64,000 nt of DNA from Amycolatopsis sp. CA-126428 (GTDB lineage Bacteria; Actinomycetota; Actinomycetes; Mycobacteriales; Pseudonocardiaceae), in assembly GCF_002904335.1 (NCBI RefSeq), contig NZ_PPHF01000034.1:95782-159781 (forward strand), in the 5' to 3' direction. The position numbers were made by a program, and so were the translations under genes. Position 1 is the first letter of the stretch. Every line of letters begins with the position of its first letter. Of this stretch, positions 20,177 through 28,842 are shown in pieces. A model generated the notes under the pieces. That model did not search any database and had not been told where the DNA came from. It saw nothing but the letters and a program-made list of their open reading frames with translations.

Positions 20177-20193
20177 TAAGGAAAGTTTCCTAA
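20177..20193. promoter_or_regulatory. Palindromic operator candidate upstream of the chitosanase
   Basis: TAAGGAAAGTTTCCTAA is a 17-bp palindrome with one mismatch, centred 27 bp before the chitosanase start. From memory, chitosanase genes in streptomycetes are preceded by an AGGAAA-N-TTTCCT type operator bound by the ROK-family repressor CsnR; this site matches that pattern. Repressor identity is inference and no ROK gene lies in the window. Confidence 0.75.
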
Positions 20194-20211
20194 CTAAAGG
20201 GAGCCCCAGGA

Positions 20212-20907
20212 ATGCGGAAACTGATCCTGCTCGCGACCCTCGCGCTGGCGTCGGCCGTGATGCCGTCGGCCCTCGCGTCGGCGTCGCCGGCCCCGGCCGC
20301 TCAACCGGCCACCGCCGAAGCCGCCCCCACCGCGGCCCAGCTGCTCGCCAAGACCTCCGGCTGCAAGCAGGTCTCGAACGGCAAGTACAAGACCGACGAA
20401 GACGTCTCGAGCAAGACCGTCGCGATCTGCGACGCCAACGGCGCGGTCTTCTGGAAAGCCGACATGGACATCGACTGCGACGGCCAGCGCAGCTCGCAGT
20501 GCAACGAGAACACCGACTGCTGCTACCAGGACGACACGGCGTTCCACCAGTCCGACGGCAAGCCGCTCAACGCCGCGAAGCTGCCCTACATCGTCGTGCC
20601 GAGCTCCAGCAGCATCTGGAAGTACTCCTCCTCCGGCCTCAAGGGCGGCGGCTCCTGCGCGGTGATCTACAACGGCAAGGTCGAGTACGCCGTCATCGGG
20701 GACACCGGACCGACGCAGATCATCGGCGAAGCGTCCTACGCGACGGCGAAGGACCTCGGCATCAACCCGGACCCCTCGAACGGCGGCACCGACTCCGGCG
20801 TCACGTACATCTGCTTCAAGAACTCGACCGTCTCGCCGATCGAGAACCACTCCAACGCGGTGAGCAAGGGCCAGAGCCTGGCGACCACCTTCGTGAACAA
20901 CAACTGA
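20212..20907 (+). CDS. Secreted GH75 chitosanase
   Basis: A 231-aa secreted endo-chitosanase that cleaves beta-1,4-glucosamine chains. Residues 1-25 are a Sec signal peptide (MRKLILLATLALASAVMPSA, cleavage near ASA). The mature enzyme carries the GH75 hallmarks DMDIDCDGQRSSQC, AFHQSDGKPLNAAKLPYIVV and VIGDTGPTQIIGEASYA. D164 and E173 in the last segment correspond to the catalytic acid pair of fungal GH75 enzymes. LGINPDPSNGG follows, also typical. It is monocistronic, with a palindromic operator candidate just upstream, so probably induced by chitosan oligomers. Confidence 0.92.
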   Translation: MRKLILLATLALASAVMPSALASASPAPAAQPATAEAAPTAAQLLAKTSGCKQVSNGKYKTDEDVSSKTVAICDANGAVFWKADMDIDCDGQRSSQCNENTDCCYQDDTAFHQSDGKPLNAAKLPYIVVPSSSSIWKYSSSGLKGGGSCAVIYNGKVEYAVIGDTGPTQIIGEASYATAKDLGINPDPSNGGTDSGVTYICFKNSTVSPIENHSNAVSKGQSLATTFVNNN

Positions 20908-21114
20908 CACCTTATTTTCCGCCCGGCGGCGAATCGTGGTTCCCGGCCACGGTCCGCCGCCGGTCCGCGTACCGGATCGAGACGCAGTTCTCACTTGAAT
21001 CCCTTGCGTCTCACCGTGGTCTCACGCCGTCCCCCGTTCGCCGCCCTCGCGGTAACGATCCAAGGGCGCCCGCCGACCAACTTGAGGGTCGCGCGGAATA
21101 GCGGAGGTTTTGGC

Positions 21115-22420
<1,306 letters not shown>

Positions 22421-22431
<11 letters not shown>

Positions 22432-23602
22432 AGCGCTCATCCTCGTCGAAAACCTTTCCGTCCCGTTCGACCGGCGGGTCTGGCAGGAGTCCACGACCCT
22501 GCGCGACGCCGGGTGGGAAGTCCACGTGATCTGCCCGCAGGGCACGAAACGGGACACCGAAGCCGAAGCCGTCGTCGACGGCGTCCACATCCACCGCTAC
22601 CCGCTCAAGGCGGCGACCGGCGGGCCCGCCGACTACCTGCAGGAGTACGGCAGCGCGCTGTGGCACACGCTGCGGCTGGCCCGCAAGGTGGGGCCGGTCG
22701 ACGTCGTGCACGCCTGCAACCCGCCGGACCTGCTCTACCTGGTCGCGAAGTACCTGAAGCGCCACGGCGCGAAGTTCATCTTCGACCAGCACGACCTGTG
22801 CCCGGAGCTGTACCTCTCGCGGTTCGACCGCGGGCAGGACCTCCTCTACCGCGGTGTCTGCGCGCTCGAACGCGCCACCTACCGCGCCGCCGACGTCGTG
22901 ATCTCGACGAACGAGAGCTACAAGCAGGTCGCCCGGATCCGCGGCGGCAAGAAGCCCGAGGACGTCTTCGTGGTGCGCAGCGCCCCGGTCGTCGAGCGGT
23001 TCCACGAGGTGCCGGTCGAGCCCGAGCTGAAGAAGGGCAAGCCGTACCTGCTCGCCTACCTCGGCGTGATGGGCCCGCAGGACGGCGTCGACTACGCCCT
23101 GCGCGCGCTGGCGAAGCTGCGAGACGACGTCGGCCGCACCGACTGGCACGCGGTGTTCGTCGGCTCGGGCGATGCGTTCGACGACATGGTCGCCTTGTCG
23201 GCGAAGCTCGGGCTGGCCAACCAGGTCGAGTTCACCGGCCGGATCTCCGACGAGGACCTGGTCCGCTACCTGTCCACCGCCGACGTCTGCCTGTCGCCGG
23301 ACCCGCTGAACCCGCTCAACGACGTCTCCACGATGAACAAGGTCATGGAGTACATGGCGATGAGCAAGCCGATCGTCTCGTTCGAGCTGCGGGAAGCGCG
23401 GGTGTCCGCGGGGGACGCGGCCGTCTACGCCCCGGCGAACGACGAAACGGAGTTCGCGGCGCTGGTGTCCCGCCTGCTCGACGACCCCGAGGAGCGGATC
23501 CGGATGGGCAAGCTCGGCCAGGCCAGGGTGGCCGGACCGCTCTCGTGGGCCAACTCGGCGAAGAACTTGCTCGCTGCATATGAGCACGCTGTGAAGTCCT
23601 GA
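22421..23602 (+). CDS. GT4-family glycosyltransferase
   Basis: A 393-aa GT-B retaining glycosyltransferase. The N-terminal domain has LILVENLSVPFDRRVWQEST, with VDVVHACNPPDLL and KFIFDQHDLCPELYLSRFDR. The C-terminal nucleotide-sugar domain has AYLGVMGPQDGVDYALRAL, AVFVGSGDAFDDMV and VMEYMAMSKPIVSFEL. Start choice is uncertain: the TTG at 22421 overlaps the dehydrogenase stop and gives the cleanest N-terminus, while a TTG at 22400 is also in frame. It should add a sugar to the lipid-linked repeat unit. Confidence 0.87.
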
Positions 23603-23711
23603 TCGCCGTACGGTCAAGAACTCACCGAACGTGTAACCAAAGCTCCCGGTCCGACGACGGTTGGGGTAACCGGCCGATCAACTGAACCCGTTCGGCGTAC
23701 CCGGCTCAGGA

Positions 23712-25070
23712 ATGGAGACCCCGCCGTTGACTGACGACACGGTGCGCCTGGCCCTCGTCGGGCAGGTCCTGAGACGCCGGTGGCGGCTGCTGGCCGTCCT
23801 CGCCGTCCTGGGCGCGCTGGTCGGCGCCGGAGCGTCGATCCTGTTCTCGCCCGGCTACAAGACGACCTCGGGCGTGTTGCTCCAGGGCCCGCGCCAGGCC
23901 GACGAGCTGCTGACCCAGGCCGAGATCGCGACGGCCTCGGTCGTCCTCGACCGGGCGGCCGCGGTGCTGCCGTGGCGGCCCAGCGGCATCGACCTGAAGA
24001 AGCAGGTCAGCGCGTCGGTGGCGCAGAGCAACGTCGTGACGATCACCGTCTCCGCCGACACCGCCGAGCACGCCCAGCAGCTCGCCGACCAGGTCGCGCA
24101 GCAGTACGTCAAGTACTCCACACAGCTGGCCAGCAACTCCGCCGACGCCTCGGTGCAGCTCGCCCAGGAGCAGCGCGAGTCGCTGCGCCAGCAGGTCAAG
24201 CTGACCACGGACAAGATCAGCGACCTGGCCAAGACCGTCGGTGGCGGCCTGACCGTGGAGAGCGTGCAGGTCCGCACCCAGCTCGAGGGCCTGAAGTCGT
24301 CGCTGGAGCAGGCGATCAACGACCTGAACCAGGCCGACCTGGCGACCGGCGTCGGCAACACCGTGGTGCTCGGGCCGTCCCAGCGTCCGACGTCGCCGGC
24401 GGCCCCGACGATGACGCAGTTCGTCGCCGGGGGCGCGGTGCTGTTCTTCCTCGTCGGCGTGTTCGGCCACCTGTTCACCGCCCGCACCGACCGGCGCCTG
24501 CGGGGCGAGCCGGAAATCGCGTCCGCGCTCGGCGCGCCGATCCTCGCCGGCGTCGACGTCACCACCCCGCCGGACGAGCGCGCCCCGGCCACCGGCTTCC
24601 TCGGCAAGGTGCGCCACCTGCTGGGCGGGGACCGGCCGTGGGTGCTGCCGCCGGTCGCCACCTCGGCCGACGAGGTCAACCGCGACATCCGCTACCGCCG
24701 GGTGCTGGCCCGGCTGGCCACCGGCCCCGCCGACGTCCTGCTGCTGGTGGCCGACGACGACGAGACCGGCCGCCTGGCCGCCGCGCAGCTCGCCGAGCTG
24801 GCCGACCGGCTGTCGGTGCCGCTGCGCGTCTTCGAGTTCTCGCCCGGCCGGCCGACGGTGCCGGACGCCACGGCGAGCTCCGGCGTCCTGGTCGTGCTCG
24901 GCGCCGGCACGCGCACCGCGTGGCAGCTCGTCCAGCTCGCCGAAGCCTGCGCCGACGGCGGTCAGGAAATCGTCGGCGCCGTCCTCACCCACGCCGTCCG
25001 GCCGCTCGAGCCGGAGAAAACCGGACCCGCGGCGGAAGCCCCCGAGAAAGCCCTGGCAGGTTCGGCGTGA
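23712..25070 (+). CDS. Wzz-like polysaccharide co-polymerase with P-loop-less cytoplasmic domain
   Basis: A 452-aa inner-membrane protein. TM1 is at about residues 21-45 (RRRWRLLAVLAVLGALVGAG). A periplasmic-type coiled-coil domain follows, rich in Gln/Glu/Lys between about residues 90 and 215. TM2 is at about 237-257 (FVAGGAVLFFLVGVFGHLF). A roughly 195-residue cytoplasmic domain follows with alpha/beta segments such as ADVLLLVADDDETGRLAAAQL, but no GxxxxGKS/T Walker A and no tyrosine tail. This fits chain-length regulators related to bacterial tyrosine kinases but without the kinase activity. The 109-bp gap before it could contain a second promoter. GTGA overlap with the next gene. Confidence 0.78.
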   Translation: METPPLTDDTVRLALVGQVLRRRWRLLAVLAVLGALVGAGASILFSPGYKTTSGVLLQGPRQADELLTQAEIATASVVLDRAAAVLPWRPSGIDLKKQVSASVAQSNVVTITVSADTAEHAQQLADQVAQQYVKYSTQLASNSADASVQLAQEQRESLRQQVKLTTDKISDLAKTVGGGLTVESVQVRTQLEGLKSSLEQAINDLNQADLATGVGNTVVLGPSQRPTSPAAPTMTQFVAGGAVLFFLVGVFGHLFTARTDRRLRGEPEIASALGAPILAGVDVTTPPDERAPATGFLGKVRHLLGGDRPWVLPPVATSADEVNRDIRYRRVLARLATGPADVLLLVADDDETGRLAAAQLAELADRLSVPLRVFEFSPGRPTVPDATASSGVLVVLGAGTRTAWQLVQLAEACADGGQEIVGAVLTHAVRPLEPEKTGPAAEAPEKALAGSA

Positions 25071-26890
25071 CGACTCCTCCTTCGCAGGCCCCGGCCGCCC
25101 CGCTCGTCGACCTGCAGCGGCTGTTCGTCGCGATCCGCCGCCGCAAGCGGGTCTGGCTGGCCACCGCGCTGCTCGGGCTCATCGCCGGCGCGGCGCTGGC
25201 CTTCGTGCTGCCCGCGCCGCCGACCGCGGTCGCCAAGGTCATCGTGGTCCACCAGGACGACTCGCCGACCGACAGCGGCACGCTGATGCGCACCGACGTC
25301 GCCGTGCTGCAGACGGCCCCGATCGCCGAAGGCGCGCTGAAGAAGCTGGGCAGCACCGATTCGCCCGAAGACTTCATGAAGAACTACGCGGGCCTCGGGC
25401 TGACCAACAACGTCCTGCAGATCACCGTCAAGGCCAAGAGCAACGAAGAGGCCGTGGCGCGGGCCCAGGCGCTGGCCGAGACGTTCATCGCCGACCACGT
25501 CAAGCGCAGCCAGGCGGCCGCGGCCGCCCAGTCGCAGGCCATCCTCGACCAGCGCAAGAACGCCCAGGACGAGCTGGGCAAGGTCGAGCAGCAGATCGTC
25601 GCCGAGGAGGGCAAGGGCCGCCAGGCCAGCCAGCCCGCCCTCGAAAACCTCTACAGCCGCCGGGCCGCGCTCACCGCGCAGATCACGGACTTCACCTCGC
25701 GCGCCCAGCAGGCCGGCATCGGCAGCCCGCAGGTCACCGCGGGCACCCAGATCGTCGACGCGGCCCGCGCGCTGCCCAAGGCGTTCCTCAAGACCACCGC
25801 GACCAACGCCGGCATCGGGTTCGCCCTCGGCCTGGCCATCGGGCTCGCGCTCGTCGCCGTCGGCGCGGTTTCGCGTGACCGGCCGGTGCTGCGCCGCGAA
25901 ATCTCGACGCACCTCGGTGCGTCCGTGATCGCGCAGCTGCCGTCGAAGCTGCGCGGGCCGGCCCGGCTGTGGCGGCGCTCGCGCGCGGTCTCCGAACGCA
26001 AGCGCGTCGCCACGACGCTGGTCCGCTTGATCAAGCAGGAGCCGCGCGGGGTGTCGCTGCTGGAGCTCGGCGCCCCGAAGGTCGCCGCCGCGCTCGGCCT
26101 GGACATCGCCGCGGAGCTGGCCGCCGAGGGCGCCGCGAGCGTCGTCGACGACCTGCCGGGCGAGGACGTCCGCAAGCTCGTGCAGGAGACCAAGAGCGAC
26201 GTCTCCGTGGTCGGCGCCGGCGACCCGGCCGGCCCGCCGGACGAGCGCCGCGTCGGCGTCGGCACGGTGTCGCCGGGCACGGCGTGGACCGACCTGGAGC
26301 ACCTCGGCAAGGAGACCGTGCTGGTCGTGAAGGCCGGGCACGCGAACACGCTGTGGCTGCACACGGTGGCGCGGCAGCTGGCCGACCAGGAGATCCCGAT
26401 CATCGGCATCGTGCTGGTCGACCCGGACCCGCGCGACAAGTCCGACGGCACGCTGTGGGACGGCCTGCACACGGCCCTGCGCGGCCGCGGCCGCCCGACG
26501 GTGGCGCCCGCACTGGGCGAGCGCGAAGACCGCTTGGACGAGCTGGTCGCCCGCGTCGCCGAACGCGTCGCCACGACCGAGCAGCCGACGCGCCGGTTCA
26601 CCCCGGTCCGGCCGGTGCTCCCGCCGGCGCTGGCCACCCCGAGGCCACCGGCGTCGCCGCTGCCGGCGCCCGGCAGCGTGAGCGTCCCGGACCACCTGAA
26701 CGCGCCGACGAAGAAGTTCGCTCCGGTCAAGCCCCCGAAGCGGCCGACGCCGTTCAAGCGCGATCACGCCGAACCGAACCACAAGGGCGAACTGAACGCC
26801 GGACTCGAGCCAGAAAAGAGCACTGTGACAACCGGGGCTTTGCCCCGGGCCGGGGGCTCCGCCACCCAGACCCCCGAAAAGAGTGCGTGA
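25067..26890 (+). CDS. Second Wzz-like co-polymerase with long cytoplasmic tail
   Basis: A 607-aa protein with the same plan as the gene before it: TM1 at about residues 24-47 (RKRVWLATALLGLIAGAALA), an extracytoplasmic coiled coil (KRSQAAAAAQSQAILDQRK and following), TM2 at about 245-268 (NAGIGFALGLAIGLALVAVG), then a cytoplasmic Rossmann-like domain without a Walker A motif. The last about 110 residues are Pro/Lys-rich, and the final 20 codons are made of a GC hairpin repeat. The GTG at 25067 overlaps the previous stop. Two consecutive co-polymerases suggest a hetero-oligomer setting chain length; that is inference. Confidence 0.75.
   Translation: MTTPPSQAPAAPLVDLQRLFVAIRRRKRVWLATALLGLIAGAALAFVLPAPPTAVAKVIVVHQDDSPTDSGTLMRTDVAVLQTAPIAEGALKKLGSTDSPEDFMKNYAGLGLTNNVLQITVKAKSNEEAVARAQALAETFIADHVKRSQAAAAAQSQAILDQRKNAQDELGKVEQQIVAEEGKGRQASQPALENLYSRRAALTAQITDFTSRAQQAGIGSPQVTAGTQIVDAARALPKAFLKTTATNAGIGFALGLAIGLALVAVGAVSRDRPVLRREISTHLGASVIAQLPSKLRGPARLWRRSRAVSERKRVATTLVRLIKQEPRGVSLLELGAPKVAAALGLDIAAELAAEGAASVVDDLPGEDVRKLVQETKSDVSVVGAGDPAGPPDERRVGVGTVSPGTAWTDLEHLGKETVLVVKAGHANTLWLHTVARQLADQEIPIIGIVLVDPDPRDKSDGTLWDGLHTALRGRGRPTVAPALGEREDRLDELVARVAERVATTEQPTRRFTPVRPVLPPALATPRPPASPLPAPGSVSVPDHLNAPTKKFAPVKPPKRPTPFKRDHAEPNHKGELNAGLEPEKSTVTTGALPRAGGSATQTPEKSA
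26832..26879 (+). repeat. Two stacked GC stem-loops forming the 3' end of the co-polymerase gene
   Basis: CCGGGGC-TTT-GCCCCGG (26832-26848) is a perfect stem-loop. It is followed by GGGGG ... CCCCC around a CTCCGCC core ending at about 26875. Sequences of this kind recur in actinomycete genomes as short palindromic repeats near gene ends. Here the repeat lies inside the coding frame and supplies the last residues. It may also act as an attenuator between the two genes. Confidence 0.6.
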
Positions 26891-26931
26891 GTCTCCTGAC
26901 CCGCGCCGCGACCGAAGGGGAACGCACCGAG

Positions 26932-28842
26932 ATGTGCGGCATCGCAGGCACCTACCTCTGGCCGGACGGCGGGCCGCTCACCGACCGGCTGACCAAGACG
27001 CTGGCCCACCGCGGCCCGGACGGCTCCGGCCGCTACGAGCACCGCGCCGGCCCCGGTGAAGTCCACTTGGGACACCGGCGGCTCTCGATCATCGACCTGT
27101 CCGAGACCGGCGCCCAGCCGATGGTCCTGGACGGGCTCGCGCTGAGCTACAACGGCGAGCTCTACAACGCGCCTGAGCTGCGGGCCGAGCTTTCCGCGGC
27201 CGGGGTGCGCTTCCGCGGGACGTCCGACACCGAAGTGCTGCTGCAGGCGTGGCGGCGCTGGGGCACGGACTGCCTGCCCAAGCTGCGCGGGATGTTCGCC
27301 TTCGCCCTGTTCGAGGAGGGCACCGGCGAGCTGTTCCTGGTCCGCGACCAGCTGGGCATCAAGCCGCTGTTCTTCGTGCAGCGGAACGGCGGGGTCGCCT
27401 TCGCCTCCGAGCTGAAGGCGCTGGCCGGCGAGCTCGGCGGGTCCCTGCAGATCGACAACGCGGCGCTGATCGCGTCGCTGCTCTACTACTGGGTGCCGGA
27501 CAGCCGCTGTGCGTACCAGGGCGCGGAGAAGCTGCAGCCGGGCACGTGGCTGCGTTGCCGCCCGGACGGCCAGGTCGACCGCGGCCGGTTCTGGTCGCTG
27601 CGGGAGGTCGCCGAGGAGGGCGCGACCTTCGACGGCGAGGTCGACCTGCACGCCGTGATCGCCGAGTCGACGGCCAAGCACCTGCTCTCGGACGTCCCGG
27701 TGGCGACGTTCCTCTCGGGCGGGCTGGACTCCAGCTACCTGACGGCGCTGGCCGCGCGGTCGCAGCCCGGGATCTCCGCCTACACCATCGGGTTCCGCGC
27801 CGAGGACGCCAAGTTCGAGGCCATGCCGGACGACCTCAAGTACGCCCGGATCGTCGCGCAGCAGTTCGGCGTCGACCTGCACGAGATCGAGATCGCGCCG
27901 CAGGTGCTCGACCTGCTGCCGAAGATGACCTACCACCTCGACGAGCCGATCGGCGACCCGGCGGCGATCAACTCGTTCATCATCTGCTCGGCCGCGCGCG
28001 AGGCCGGCGTCAAGGTGATGTTGTCCGGGATGGGCGCCGACGAGCTGTTCGCGGGGTACCGCAAGCACCTCGCGAACCTGATCGCGCTGCGCTACCACAA
28101 GGTTCCGGGCGCGGTCCGGCGTCCGGTCGAGTCCCTTGTGGACCGCCTGCCGGTGGCGTCGGCCAAGCGCGGGTACCGGTCGGTGCGGTTCGCCAAGCGG
28201 TTCCTGTCCTTCGCGGGCCTGCCCGAGGAGACGGCGTTCCGGCGCAGCTACACGATGTACGACCAGGCCGAGCTGCTTTCGCTGGTGAACCCGGACTTCG
28301 CGCCCGCGGTCGAGGACGTCCTGACCGAGCACGCGGACACGTACAACGACCAGGCGCTCGACGACTTCGTCAACCGCATGTGCCTGGCCGACTCGCGGAT
28401 GTTCCTGCCCGGGCTGAACCTGACCTACACCGACCGGTCGACGATGGCCGCGTCCACCGAGGTGCGGACGCCGTTCGTCGACGTCGAGGTCGTGCGCGCC
28501 GCGTTCAGGATCCCGGGCGACAAGAAGATCGTCGGCCGCGCCGGCAAGGTCGCGTTGAAGAACGCGGCGCTGAACATCCTGCCGAGCGAGATCGTGCACC
28601 GGCCGAAGGGCCTGTTCAGCGCGCCGCTGCGGGCCTGGATGAGCCGCGACCTGGCGCCGCTGGTGCGCGAAGTCGTCAACGAAGGCGTGCTCGTTTCTTC
28701 GGGATTCCTGCAGCGGGAGGCGTTGCAGCGCATGGTCGCCGAGGACGCGGCCGGCCAGGAAGACCGCGGCAAGCACCTCTGGCACGTCTTGACCCTCGAG
28801 TATTGGTACCGGAACGCGATGTCTGGAGCGGGAGCGAAGTGA
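26932..28842 (+). CDS. Asparagine synthase-type (glutamine-hydrolysing) amidotransferase
   Basis: A 636-aa two-domain enzyme. The N-terminal class II glutaminase has the nucleophile Cys2 exposed by Met removal (MCGIAGTYLWPDGG, then LAHRGPDGSGRYEH). The C-terminal ATP-pyrophosphatase domain carries the PP-loop FLSGGLDSSYL near residue 265 and SGMGADELFAGYRKH. The start is the ATG at 26932 because family members require Cys at position 2. Known: AsnB homologues inside surface-polysaccharide loci can amidate uronic acids rather than make free asparagine. With a uronic-acid-forming dehydrogenase in the same operon, that role is the likelier one here. GTGA overlap with the next gene. Confidence 0.87.
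   Translation: MCGIAGTYLWPDGGPLTDRLTKTLAHRGPDGSGRYEHRAGPGEVHLGHRRLSIIDLSETGAQPMVLDGLALSYNGELYNAPELRAELSAAGVRFRGTSDTEVLLQAWRRWGTDCLPKLRGMFAFALFEEGTGELFLVRDQLGIKPLFFVQRNGGVAFASELKALAGELGGSLQIDNAALIASLLYYWVPDSRCAYQGAEKLQPGTWLRCRPDGQVDRGRFWSLREVAEEGATFDGEVDLHAVIAESTAKHLLSDVPVATFLSGGLDSSYLTALAARSQPGISAYTIGFRAEDAKFEAMPDDLKYARIVAQQFGVDLHEIEIAPQVLDLLPKMTYHLDEPIGDPAAINSFIICSAAREAGVKVMLSGMGADELFAGYRKHLANLIALRYHKVPGAVRRPVESLVDRLPVASAKRGYRSVRFAKRFLSFAGLPEETAFRRSYTMYDQAELLSLVNPDFAPAVEDVLTEHADTYNDQALDDFVNRMCLADSRMFLPGLNLTYTDRSTMAASTEVRTPFVDVEVVRAAFRIPGDKKIVGRAGKVALKNAALNILPSEIVHRPKGLFSAPLRAWMSRDLAPLVREVVNEGVLVSSGFLQREALQRMVAEDAAGQEDRGKHLWHVLTLEYWYRNAMSGAGAK

Noticed and set aside
20995..21114. Longer start for the AlgD-like dehydrogenase
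   Set aside because: The GTG at 21115 has a good GGAGG site and places the Rossmann motif and Cys268 at family positions.
23603..23711. Terminator separating the operon after the first glycosyltransferase
   Set aside because: I could not find a convincing hairpin in the 109-bp gap. A second promoter is possible but not shown.
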